A stretch of DNA of 5,349 nt. Origin: an uncultured Clostridia bacterium (GTDB taxonomy: Bacteria > Bacillota > Clostridia > Oscillospirales > Butyricicoccaceae). A program made the translations under genes and the position numbers. Shown here in pieces: positions 1 to 5,347 of this stretch; the stretch's first letter is position 1, and each line of letters begins with the position of its first letter. Location: positions 1 through 5,349 of the forward strand of contig CAJUSB010000171.1 in assembly GCA_910589115.1 (NCBI GenBank). The letters are read 5' to 3'. Under the pieces are notes generated by a model, which saw only the letters and a program-made list of their open reading frames with translations, made no database searches and was not told the origin of the DNA.

Positions 1-2
1 TG

Positions 3-3000
3 ACCTTTACGAACACGAAAAAGGGCTGCCTGCTCATCGAAAAGGTGGACAGCGTAACCAAAGAGCCTCTTTCTGGAGTAAAATTTGAGATCAAAGGCTG
101 CAACGGAAACGCCTACCAGGGCGGCGAGTTCACGACCGACGGCAATGGTGTCATCCAGCTCGACCACCTTCCGAGCGGCGATTATACCGTAGTAGAAAAA
201 CAGTCCAAGGATGGATACCGCCTTGACAGCACAGCCCAGACTGTCAATGTAGAAGCCGGAAAGACCAGAAAGCTGACCTTTGAGAACGAGCCTTTGGGTG
301 GACTCCTTCTGAAAAAAATGGATTCTAAAACCAAGGAGCCGCTTTCGGATGTCATTTTCCGAATTGTCCATGCCGATGGAACGACGGTCGGTACGACTAA
401 CAGCGAATTCCGGACGGACGAGCAGGGGTATATCTCGCTCCCGAATCTCGAACCCGGCAGCTACATTATTACGGAGTTGCAGGCGAAGCCTGGATATCTG
501 CTAGATGATACGCCGCAGACGATTACCATCAAGGATCACCAAACCTACGTGCTCGAAGTGTTCAATGCCCCGAAAGGTGGCCTTCTGATAGTCAAAAAGG
601 ACAGCCAGACCGGCGAACCACTTGCAGGCGTCGAATTCAAAATCACTACCGCAAACGGCGAATTGGTTGCCGACAATGAGGGAATGACCTCAACGAATGG
701 CATCTACGTCACCGACGAGGCCGGTCAGATTGAGATTTCGCAGCTTAAACCGGGAACGTATACGGTTACTGAAACGCGCACTCTTGACGATTATGTGCTG
801 GATGCAGCGCCGCAGACGGTTGTCGTCGAAGCCAATGACCTCCAAACTTTGACCTTCACAAACACCAAGAAAGGATGCCTGATAATCAAGAAAATTGACA
901 GCGTGACCCGCGAACCGATTGATGGCGTAAAGTTCAAGATTCAGGGGTGCAATGGAAATCCCTACCCCGAGGGAGAGTATACCACGGATGTCAACGGCGT
1001 GATTCGCCTGGACCATCTGCCGGACGGAGATTACACTGTGGCTGAGGTGCAGGCGAAAGACGGCTACAGGTTGGACAACACAGTAAAAACCATTAAAATG
1101 GAAGCCGGAAAAACGCAGGAACTCACCTTCGAGAACGAACCGCTTGGCGGTCTGCTGATCCGCAAGATGGATGCTTCGACCAAGGAACCGATTTCCGACG
1201 TGGTGTTCAAAATTACAACTTCTGACGGTACGGTTGTTGGAAACTCCAATGGTGAGTACCAGACGGATGCGCAGGGCTACATCTCGCTTCCCGATCTCGA
1301 ACCGGGAAGTTATATCGTTTCCGAGCTGAAAGCCAAGACCGGCTACCTTCTTGATTCCACTCCTAAAACGATTGAGATTAAGGATCACCGGCTGTACACC
1401 TTGGATTTCTATAACCAGCCGCTTGGCGGTCTGATTGTGCAGAAGCTGGACAGCGTTACCAAGAAACCGCTGAAGGGTGTTCAATTCAAGATCACGACCG
1501 TTGACGGCACGTTTGTCCCCGCAAACGACGGAAAAACCTCCTCGAACGGTCTGTATTTTACCGATGAAAACGGCCAGATTGTGCTTCCGGGACTTGCTCC
1601 GTCCACGTATGTGGTGACTGAGGTGCAGACAATCGACGGCTATACCATCGACGAAGCGAGCCGCAACCAGACGGTAGTTGTCAACACAGACGATACTCAA
1701 ACGCTGTATTTTTACAACGCTCCGGCAGGCGGTTTGGAACTCATTAAGGTCAACGAAGCGAATCAGTCCGAGCGGATTCCGAACGTAACCTTTGAGATCC
1801 GGAAGATGGACGGCGGACTGGTAAAAACCGTGGTTACTGACATGAACGGTCGCGTTCACGTCCCGCTGGATGCTGGCGACTACTACGCGACAGAAATTAA
1901 GGCTGGCGAAGGCTTCAAGATTGATTCCACGCCGCATTATTTCACTGTGAAGGACGGCGAAACCACGACTCTAACCGTCACCAATAAGAGATTTTCGGGC
2001 ATCCTGCTCCACAAAATCGACTCGGTGACGGGCAAGGGCATCTACGGCGTGACCTTCCTGCTGTACGATGGGAATCACAATCCGATAGACCAATTTGTGA
2101 CCGACCAAGACGGATTCGCGTATATTAATACACTCGACCTGTCCGGTAAAGTCTATCTGAAGGAACTGGAAAATCAGGGCTACATCGTGGACACGCAGAC
2201 CAAAACGGTCTATGTGAAGCCCGGTGAAACCACCGAAATCGAGTGGAAAAACACGCCAATCACCGGTCAGATTCAGATCACGAAAACCTCGGAGGACTAC
2301 AACACTATGAACGGCTGGGCTGCCGGAACCCCGCTGCCGAACGTCGTGTTTGAGATTTACGACCGCGCCAACAACCTGGTCGATACGATTAAAACAGACA
2401 AAAACGGCATCGCAAGCTCGCGGCCTTTGCCCCTTGGACGGTACACGGTCAAGGAGACGCAGGCGGCAGAATTTTATGGTTTGAACAGCACGCCGATTGA
2501 CACGGAAATTGAATTTGCTGGTCAGATCGTGCGGCTGGCGATGACCAATAAGGCCGTCTATACGAACGTCTCCATTACCAAGCGCGGCTACGCACAGGTC
2601 ATACCGGGGCAGCAGATCAAGTACGATATCAGCAATATCGCGAACAATTCGACCGACTCGCTGACCTCGTTCTACTGGCGCGATACTCTGCTGACTACGG
2701 CGGTACGGCTCGACAAAATCGTGACCGGGACGTACAATGTGCAAGGCAATTATAAGATCGTGTACAAGACGAATAACTCTCAGGATTACCGCACTCTGGC
2801 GGACAACCTGAACGCGATGCAGAGCTACGTTCTCGATGCTTCGCCCGCAGCGCTGAACCTTGGCTCCGACGAGTGTGTCACGGAATTTATGGTTGTGTTC
2901 GGCGTCGTTCCCGCAAATTTCCGCATGGTGGACGCAGCGCAGGTCATCTGTAACGTCGGCTCTTGGCTGACGGGCGACTCGCAGTTTGTCAATCAGGCCG

Positions 3001-3101
3001 ACTGCGGTGGTGTTCACAACGGGCAGTGGATCATGGCGACCGACCGCTGGGTGACCTCGGTCTATAAGCCTTCTGAGCCGCTTCCCAGAACCGGATATTG
3101 A
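3..3101 (+). CDS. Multi-domain Cna-B (SpaA-type) surface adhesin, 3' part of gene
   Basis: This is the C-terminal part of a large cell-surface protein. The frame is open from the first bases of the window, so the true start lies upstream; the GTG at 45 is only an internal Val codon. Nine Cna-B beta-sandwich repeats of 89-101 residues follow one another, starting near nt 21, 294, 573, 870, 1143, 1422, 1725, 1992 and 2259. Each has a Lys in the first strand (as in EKVD, KKMD, IKVN), a Glu in the middle (VTET, VAEV, VKET) and an Asn near the end (FENEP, FTNTK, MTNKA). These are the residues expected to form an internal isopeptide bond, a known trait of this family. A different C-terminal region (about nt 2556-3098) resembles DUF11-like or backbone-type domains, and the protein ends in LPRTGY. 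The likely role is a stiff stalk or adhesin helping donor-recipient contact during conjugation (inference from neighbours). Family call is firm; ligand unknown. Confidence 0.94.
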   Translation, partial: TFTNTKKGCLLIEKVDSVTKEPLSGVKFEIKGCNGNAYQGGEFTTDGNGVIQLDHLPSGDYTVVEKQSKDGYRLDSTAQTVNVEAGKTRKLTFENEPLGGLLLKKMDSKTKEPLSDVIFRIVHADGTTVGTTNSEFRTDEQGYISLPNLEPGSYIITELQAKPGYLLDDTPQTITIKDHQTYVLEVFNAPKGGLLIVKKDSQTGEPLAGVEFKITTANGELVADNEGMTSTNGIYVTDEAGQIEISQLKPGTYTVTETRTLDDYVLDAAPQTVVVEANDLQTLTFTNTKKGCLIIKKIDSVTREPIDGVKFKIQGCNGNPYPEGEYTTDVNGVIRLDHLPDGDYTVAEVQAKDGYRLDNTVKTIKMEAGKTQELTFENEPLGGLLIRKMDASTKEPISDVVFKITTSDGTVVGNSNGEYQTDAQGYISLPDLEPGSYIVSELKAKTGYLLDSTPKTIEIKDHRLYTLDFYNQPLGGLIVQKLDSVTKKPLKGVQFKITTVDGTFVPANDGKTSSNGLYFTDENGQIVLPGLAPSTYVVTEVQTIDGYTIDEASRNQTVVVNTDDTQTLYFYNAPAGGLELIKVNEANQSERIPNVTFEIRKMDGGLVKTVVTDMNGRVHVPLDAGDYYATEIKAGEGFKIDSTPHYFTVKDGETTTLTVTNKRFSGILLHKIDSVTGKGIYGVTFLLYDGNHNPIDQFVTDQDGFAYINTLDLSGKVYLKELENQGYIVDTQTKTVYVKPGETTEIEWKNTPITGQIQITKTSEDYNTMNGWAAGTPLPNVVFEIYDRANNLVDTIKTDKNGIASSRPLPLGRYTVKETQAAEFYGLNSTPIDTEIEFAGQIVRLAMTNKAVYTNVSITKRGYAQVIPGQQIKYDISNIANNSTDSLTSFYWRDTLLTTAVRLDKIVTGTYNVQGNYKIVYKTNNSQDYRTLADNLNAMQSYVLDASPAALNLGSDECVTEFMVVFGVVPANFRMVDAAQVICNVGSWLTGDSQFVNQADCGGVHNGQWIMATDRWVTSVYKPSEPLPRTGY
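21..869 (+). repeat. Three-domain Cna-B unit, copy 1 (A-B-C)
   Basis: Three Cna-B domains of unlike type, A (nt 21-293), B (294-572) and C (573-869), form a unit that is repeated directly downstream with a spacing of 849 bp. A is marked by a GCNGN motif and ends in FENEP. B begins with LGGLL and contains LEPGSY. C has a longer insertion around TSTNG. The bases just before A encode TFTNTKK, the same ending as domain C, so at least one more C-type domain lies upstream of the window. Confidence 0.85.
870..1724 (+). repeat. Three-domain Cna-B unit, copy 2 (A'-B'-C')
   Basis: This is the second copy of the three-domain unit: A' (870-1142), B' (1143-1421) and C' (1422-1724). Each domain is closer to its partner one unit back than to its neighbours: A' again has GCNGN and FENEP, B' has LGGLL and LEPGSY, C' has the TSSNG insertion. 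Many synonymous bases differ between the copies, so the duplication is not recent. C' carries a small extra insertion near the end (EASRNQ). Confidence 0.85.
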
Positions 3102-3114
3102 TGCAAATCAATAT
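3095..3114 (+). promoter_or_regulatory. 8-bp palindrome over the adhesin stop codon
   Basis: ATATTGAT (3095-3102) and ATCAATAT (3107-3114) are perfect inverted repeats around the spacer GCAA. As RNA this is an 8-bp hairpin with a GNRA-type loop that contains the adhesin stop codon. As DNA it is an operator-like palindrome touching the TATAAT box at 3114-3119. No T-run follows, so it is not a usual terminator. A regulatory role is inferred. Confidence 0.45.
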
Positions 3115-3119
3115 ATAAT
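3114..3119 (+). promoter_or_regulatory. Possible -10 box (TATAAT)
   Basis: A perfect TATAAT lies in the short A/T-rich gap after the adhesin gene. No good -35 hexamer is seen 16-18 bases upstream, and there is no extended -10 TGN. If used, transcription would start near 3126, a few bases before the 12-bp stem-loop, and would read into the 115-residue membrane protein gene. It is a weak call because A/T-rich gaps produce such boxes by chance. Confidence 0.3.
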
Positions 3120-3129
3120 CATTCACAAA

Positions 3130-3157
3130 GGCGGGCTGTCTGAACAGGCAGCTCGCC
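3130..3157 (+). promoter_or_regulatory. 12-bp stem-loop in the leader of the DUF3852-like gene
   Basis: Bases 3130-3141 pair with 3146-3157 without interruption (two G-T wobbles) around the loop GAAC. The 3' side is followed by GCCTGTTTATGG, which is not a strong T-run, so this is a poor terminator. The ribosome binding site of the next gene starts 10 bases after the stem. It may act as an mRNA processing or stability hairpin between the adhesin and conjugation genes (inference). Confidence 0.55.
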
Positions 3158-3179
3158 GCCTGTTTATGGAGGTATCTGC

Positions 3180-3527
3180 ATGAAAAAGTACGGAAAGAAA
3201 GTTGTCCGCATGGTCGCTTTGGCGTTCGCGGTGGCGGCGCTGTTTTGTGTTCCGGCGTTCGCGACGGGCGGCAACGGCGACGTGTCCGGCGCGATTTCGC
3301 AGGCGTGGCAGGGCGCGTCCACTCAGATCAAGTCGGTTGTCAACGACGTGGTGTTCCCGGCGCTCGACATGATCCTCGCAATCGCGTTCTTCGGCAAGCT
3401 CGGCATGTCCTACTTCGACTACCGCAAACACGGGCAGTTCGAGTGGACCGGCCCCGCGATCCTGTTCGCCTGCCTGGTGTTCGCTCTGACCGCGCCCAGC
3501 TACATCTGGGGCATCGTCGGGATGTAA
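3180..3527 (+). CDS. DUF3852-like small secreted/membrane protein of the conjugation module
   Basis: This 115-residue protein has a clear signal peptide (basic MKKYGKKVVR, then a hydrophobic run, with likely cleavage after AFA at residue 28). Two hydrophobic segments follow, around residues 56-76 and 91-113. They are separated by a conserved-looking polar loop with YFDYRKHG and EWTGP. This pattern matches the DUF3852 proteins commonly found in Tn1549-like elements (recognised by eye). A small protein with a signal peptide and two membrane segments, next to a VirB6/TrbL-like gene, is reminiscent of VirB2/TrbC pilins, but that role is only inferred. The ATG has a GGAGG at 3168-3172 with seven bases of spacing. 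The gene is intact and the TrbL-like gene follows within about 40 bases, suggesting one operon. Confidence 0.85.
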   Translation: MKKYGKKVVRMVALAFAVAALFCVPAFATGGNGDVSGAISQAWQGASTQIKSVVNDVVFPALDMILAIAFFGKLGMSYFDYRKHGQFEWTGPAILFACLVFALTAPSYIWGIVGM

Positions 3528-3550
3528 AACAGAGAAAAACAACGCGAAAT

Positions 3551-3566
3551 GAGGTGAATCACCATT
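3551..3566 (+). promoter_or_regulatory. Ribosome binding site that selects an ATT start
   Basis: GAGGTGA at 3551-3557 is the only good ribosome binding site before the TrbL-like frame. Counting from it, the well-spaced in-frame codon is ATT at 3564-3566. The frame is closed just upstream by the TGA at 3555. The first in-frame ATG (3597) has no ribosome binding site near it, and the nearer ATG at 3572 is in another frame. A conserved-looking start (IFIWEFVAS) is read between the ATT and ATG 3597. Confidence 0.6.
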
Positions 3567-4268
3567 TTTATATGGGAATTTGTTGCATCCACGGTCATGG
3601 ACAACCTGCTCGACTGGCTGTACAGCCAGATCGTTGGATTTCTCGGAAATTTCTTTGCGGAGATGGGCAACATGGGCGTGGAATTGTTCGAAATGAGTTG
3701 GGTGCAATCGGTAGTTCTGTTTTTCAACCAACTGGGGTGGGCACTGTTTGGCGTTAGCCTGGTGGTGGCCTGCTTCGAGTGCGGAATCGAGTATTCCAGC
3801 GGACGCGGGAACATTCAACAGACGGCTTTGAACGCAATCAAGGGCTTTATGGCTGTCAGTTTGTTCTCGATTGTGCCGGTTCGATTATACGCACTTTCGG
3901 TATCTCTCCAAGGGCTGATGACCACCGGGCTGGCAGGCTCCGGCGAGAGCATCGGCAGCGTTGGAACAAGGATCATTGAGGAGCTGATGACAACCGACAC
4001 GCTGGAAGCGGCGAGGATTGGCTCGCGATTCGGCATTACTGCGATCACCAGCCCGATTATGCTGATTTTCTGCATTATCTTGATGGCCTACGCTGTCATA
4101 AAAATCACCATGCCGGGGCGGCACCCGGCACAAATAGGAATGAAAAAAGTTGCCGCAAAACTTGCTTTTTTCTTATATCCATGTTATACCCAAATTGATT
4201 TTGAGGCATCCCGGCATCAACTTCGAGTGCATCCACCCATTTGTAAGTCGATGTGCAGGTGCGCCTAA
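3564..4268 (+). pseudogene. TrbL/VirB6-like conjugation protein, 5' half (interrupted)
   Basis: This is the N-terminal part of a multi-spanning inner-membrane protein of the type IV secretion channel, of the kind found in Tn1549-like ICEs (CD0411-type). The authentic part runs from about 3564 to 4103, about 180 codons. It contains hydrophobic segments around VVLFFNQLGWALFGVSLVV, a conserved-looking ECGIEYSSGRGN motif, a second segment around FMAVSLFSIVPVR, and a third ending in AYAVIK. After this the frame leaves the family and reads about 55 foreign codons from an inserted segment, stopping at 4268. The rest of the family sequence resumes in another frame at about 4366. The start is unclear: ATT 3564 (good ribosome binding site) or ATG 3597 (none). 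If not spliced or otherwise repaired, the product would lack its last third and probably not work in transfer. VirB6/TrbL assignment is by topology and context, with no search run. Confidence 0.8.
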
Positions 4269-4300
4269 CGCGTAGATTAGGTGGAAATATGGAAATTTTT

Positions 4301-4322
4301 GGCTCACCGGGTGAGTCTTTTT
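4301..4322 (+). terminator. Intrinsic terminator-like hairpin inside the insert
   Basis: GGCTCAC (4301-4307) pairs with GTGAGTC (4311-4317) around the loop CGG, with one G-T wobble, and is directly followed by five T residues (4318-4322). This is the usual shape of a plus-strand terminator. If active, it would reduce transcription of the 3' half of the TrbL-like gene and of the genes after it. Confidence 0.55.
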
Positions 4323-4329
4323 GTGTTGT

Positions 4330-4361
4330 CCGATGCTAAAATCGGGGCATTTTTGCTTTTT
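4330..4361 (+). terminator. Second stem with T-runs at the right end of the insert
   Basis: CCGAT (4330-4334) pairs with ATCGG (4341-4345) around GCTAAA; an overlapping alternative pairs ATGC (4333-4336) with GCAT (4347-4350). T-runs follow at 4350-4354 and 4357-4361. It may be a weak terminator, or a subterminal hairpin of the inserted element. The stems are short, so confidence is low. Confidence 0.3.
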
Positions 4362-4725
4362 CACAGTAGTGTTCTTTGCGAATCTGAAGCGCGGCGGCAT
4401 TTTGCTGATTCAGATAGCCGTCGGATCGTTGTATATGTTCAGCATTCCGAGAGGTTACATCGACGGGTTCACGCAGTGGATCAAGCAGGTGATCGGCCTG
4501 TGCCTGACGGCATTTTTGCAGGCGACAATCCTGGTGGCGGGGCTTATGGTCTTCAAGGATCATGCCCTGCTCGGCCTGGGGCTGATGCTGTCAGCAGGCG
4601 AGGTGCCGCGAATCGCCGGAACCTTCGGGCTGGACACCACGACACGAGCCAACATCATGAGCGCCGTGTACACCGCGCAGGCGGCAATCAACACGACAAA
4701 AGTCGTTGCCGCAGCGCTGAAATAA
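4333..4725 (+). pseudogene. TrbL/VirB6-like conjugation protein, 3' half
   Basis: This is the C-terminal 119-120 codons of the interrupted channel gene; family sequence starts at about 4366 (VVFFANLKRGG). Features are a hydrophobic segment GGILLIQIAVGSLYMF, the motif SIPRGYIDGF, a long hydrophobic stretch around QVIGLCLTAFLQATILVAGL, and a conserved-looking tail with LSAGEVPRIAGTFGLDT and TRANIMSAVY. The reading frame has no other damage. Its only local starts, TTG 4321 or ATG 4333, lie inside the insert and have no ribosome binding site, so separate translation is doubtful. Joined to the 5' half it would give a protein of about 300 residues, which I believe is usual for this ICE family. The clean state of both halves points to a recent or tolerated insertion. 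Confidence 0.78.
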
Positions 4726-4748
4726 TGCGGAAAGGGGTGAGGTCAGCC

Positions 4749-4955
4749 ATGAAATATGGCGTTTTAGTTAAGACAAACAGCCATTCCGCATGGGGAGAAA
4801 TGCAAAGCTGGTGCACGGATCTGTGCGGCAGGAAGCTCGTTTTCGAGTCGCGCGAGCAGGCACAGGAAGCAGCGAAAGCGCGCAACCAGCATACGGGGTT
4901 GGCCTGCTGCTATCGCTACTTTGCGTCCCCGCTGAACGGCGCGGCATTGTCTTAA
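4749..4955 (+). CDS. Small Cys-containing protein of unknown function (ICE accessory)
   Basis: This 68-residue protein is one I do not recognise. It begins MKYGVLVKTNSHSAWGEMQ and has four cysteines: a C-x3-C pair (WCTDLC) and an adjacent CC pair (LACCYRY). A polar, probably helical middle (ESREQAQEAAKARN) lies between them. It has no signal peptide or membrane segment, so it is likely cytoplasmic. The cysteines could bind a metal, but this is a guess. The chosen ATG has GAGG at 4739-4742, six bases away. In-frame alternatives are GTG 4737 and ATG 4725; the latter overlaps the stop of the TrbL-like gene (TAATG) and would allow translational coupling. Its frame is also open upstream to 4281, but that part is only a shadow of the TrbL-like gene. 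Its position in the conjugation operon suggests an accessory role. Confidence 0.7.
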   Translation: MKYGVLVKTNSHSAWGEMQSWCTDLCGRKLVFESREQAQEAAKARNQHTGLACCYRYFASPLNGAALS

Positions 4956-4981
4956 AATTAAACTTTCAGAGAGGAGAGCAG

Positions 4982-5347
4982 ATGAAACCGTTAGTTTATA
5001 TCGCATCGCCGCTGTCTGGCGATGTGGAGCAAAATCTTGAATTTGCGAGAAAGGCGTGCCGCTTCGCAATCGAGCAGGAAGTCACGCCGTTCGCGCCACA
5101 TCTGATGTACACGCAGATGCTCGACGACAGCAGCCCTGGCGACCGTCAGCTCGGCATCGAAATGGGAAATCAAATGCTGGAACTGTGCGACGAGCTGTGG
5201 CTCTGCGGCGACCGCATCAGCGAAGGAATGGCAAACGAAAAGGCGCTGGCGGAACAGATCGGCATTCCTGTTCGCCAGATCAGCGCGGAGGATATTCAGG
5301 AAGTTGACTTCGCAGCTACGAAAGGGATGGGGATGTCTTTGGGGTAA
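4982..5347 (+). CDS. DUF4406/DUF7768-like protein, nucleoside 2-deoxyribosyltransferase-like
   Basis: This 121-residue soluble protein resembles the DUF4406/DUF7768 group, often found in phages and ICEs. It opens with VYIASPLSGD (residues 5-14), as in Rossmann-like nucleoside 2-deoxyribosyltransferase relatives. It continues with CRFAIEQEVTPFAPHL (26-41), DDSSPGDRQLG (48-58), MGNQML (61-66) and CDELWLCGDRIS (69-80). GMANEKALA (82-90) follows, where Glu86 sits where the catalytic Glu of the deoxyribosyltransferases would be expected (inference). IGIPVR (93-98) ends the domain, and about 23 further residues form a weakly conserved tail. Possible roles are nucleotide salvage, or sensing or modifying a nucleotide signal; none is shown. 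The ATG has GAGGAG at 4971-4976 with five bases of spacing, and the gene follows the 68-residue gene by 26 bases, so the two are probably co-transcribed. The stop TAA (5345-5347) is complete. Confidence 0.82.
   Translation: MKPLVYIASPLSGDVEQNLEFARKACRFAIEQEVTPFAPHLMYTQMLDDSSPGDRQLGIEMGNQMLELCDELWLCGDRISEGMANEKALAEQIGIPVRQISAEDIQEVDFAATKGMGMSLG

Larger units (their letters stand above)
4104..4365 (+). mobile_element. Unidentified structured insert of about 262 bp within the TrbL-like gene
   Basis: The TrbL-like protein stops matching after AYAVIK and resumes at VVFFANLKRGG. The bases between are foreign and 262 bp long; the junctions can slide a few bases (up to 4106 on the left and 4368 on the right). 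The insert has more A and T runs than its surroundings and no gene of useful size. It contains a 7-bp hairpin near the left end (TGCCGGG 4111-4117 with CCCGGCA 4124-4130), an 8-bp pair (GAAAAAAG 4142-4149 with CTTTTTTC 4165-4172), a 7-bp stem (4262-4268 with 4277-4283, one wobble), a terminator-like stem at 4301-4322, and a stem near the right end (CCGAT 4330-4334 with ATCGG 4341-4345). No clear target duplication or long terminal inverted repeat is seen. Hairpins near both ends without duplication fit a non-autonomous IS200/IS605-type element; a degenerate intron or RNA element is also possible. Type unresolved. Confidence 0.6.

Noticed and set aside
690..1937. Long open frame of 415 codons on the minus strand
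   Set aside because: It lies opposite the Cna-B repeats, and the plus-strand protein is clearly real. The minus translation has no recognisable domain and reflects repeat composition.
1971..3017. Open frame of 348 codons on the minus strand
   Set aside because: It is a shadow of the adhesin C-terminal half, rich in Arg, Val and His as in antisense readings, with no start signals.
3245..3757. Plus-strand frame of 170 codons overlapping the DUF3852-like gene
   Set aside because: It is Arg-rich and out of frame with two better supported genes; no ribosome binding site.
3123..3818. Minus-strand frame of 231 codons across the membrane protein genes
   Set aside because: It spans two convincing plus-strand genes and the leader hairpin, and its composition is antisense-like.
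4142..4172. Bidirectional terminator from GAAAAAAG/CTTTTTTC
   Set aside because: The stem is almost only A-T and the loop is long; it was kept as part of the insert's structure but not called a terminator.
4216..4240. tRNA T-loop-like TTCGA in the insert
   Set aside because: The flanking bases do not pair as a T-arm, and no other tRNA arms or acceptor stem are present.
4289..4339. Short 16-codon frame with AGGTGG upstream inside the insert
   Set aside because: Too short and without other support; the good spacing could be chance.
4259..4365. Group II intron starting with GTGCG at 4259
   Set aside because: Only about 100 bases would remain, no domain V-like stem is seen, and it would not restore the host gene, whose break is at about 4104.
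4104..4369. Group I intron giving precise in-frame splicing
   Set aside because: The required T before the 5' site and G at the 3' end cannot be placed near the break so that the frame is restored, and I see no conserved core segments. A divergent intron is not fully excluded.
4101..4371. Programmed frameshift or translational bypass over the insert
   Set aside because: At about 262 bases with an in-frame stop at 4266-4268 and terminator-like hairpins, it is far longer than known bypass gaps, and no matching take-off and landing codons stand out.
4281..4955. One long gene of 224 codons
   Set aside because: Only the last 68-76 codons look like protein; the earlier part is an out-of-frame reading of the TrbL-like 3' half.
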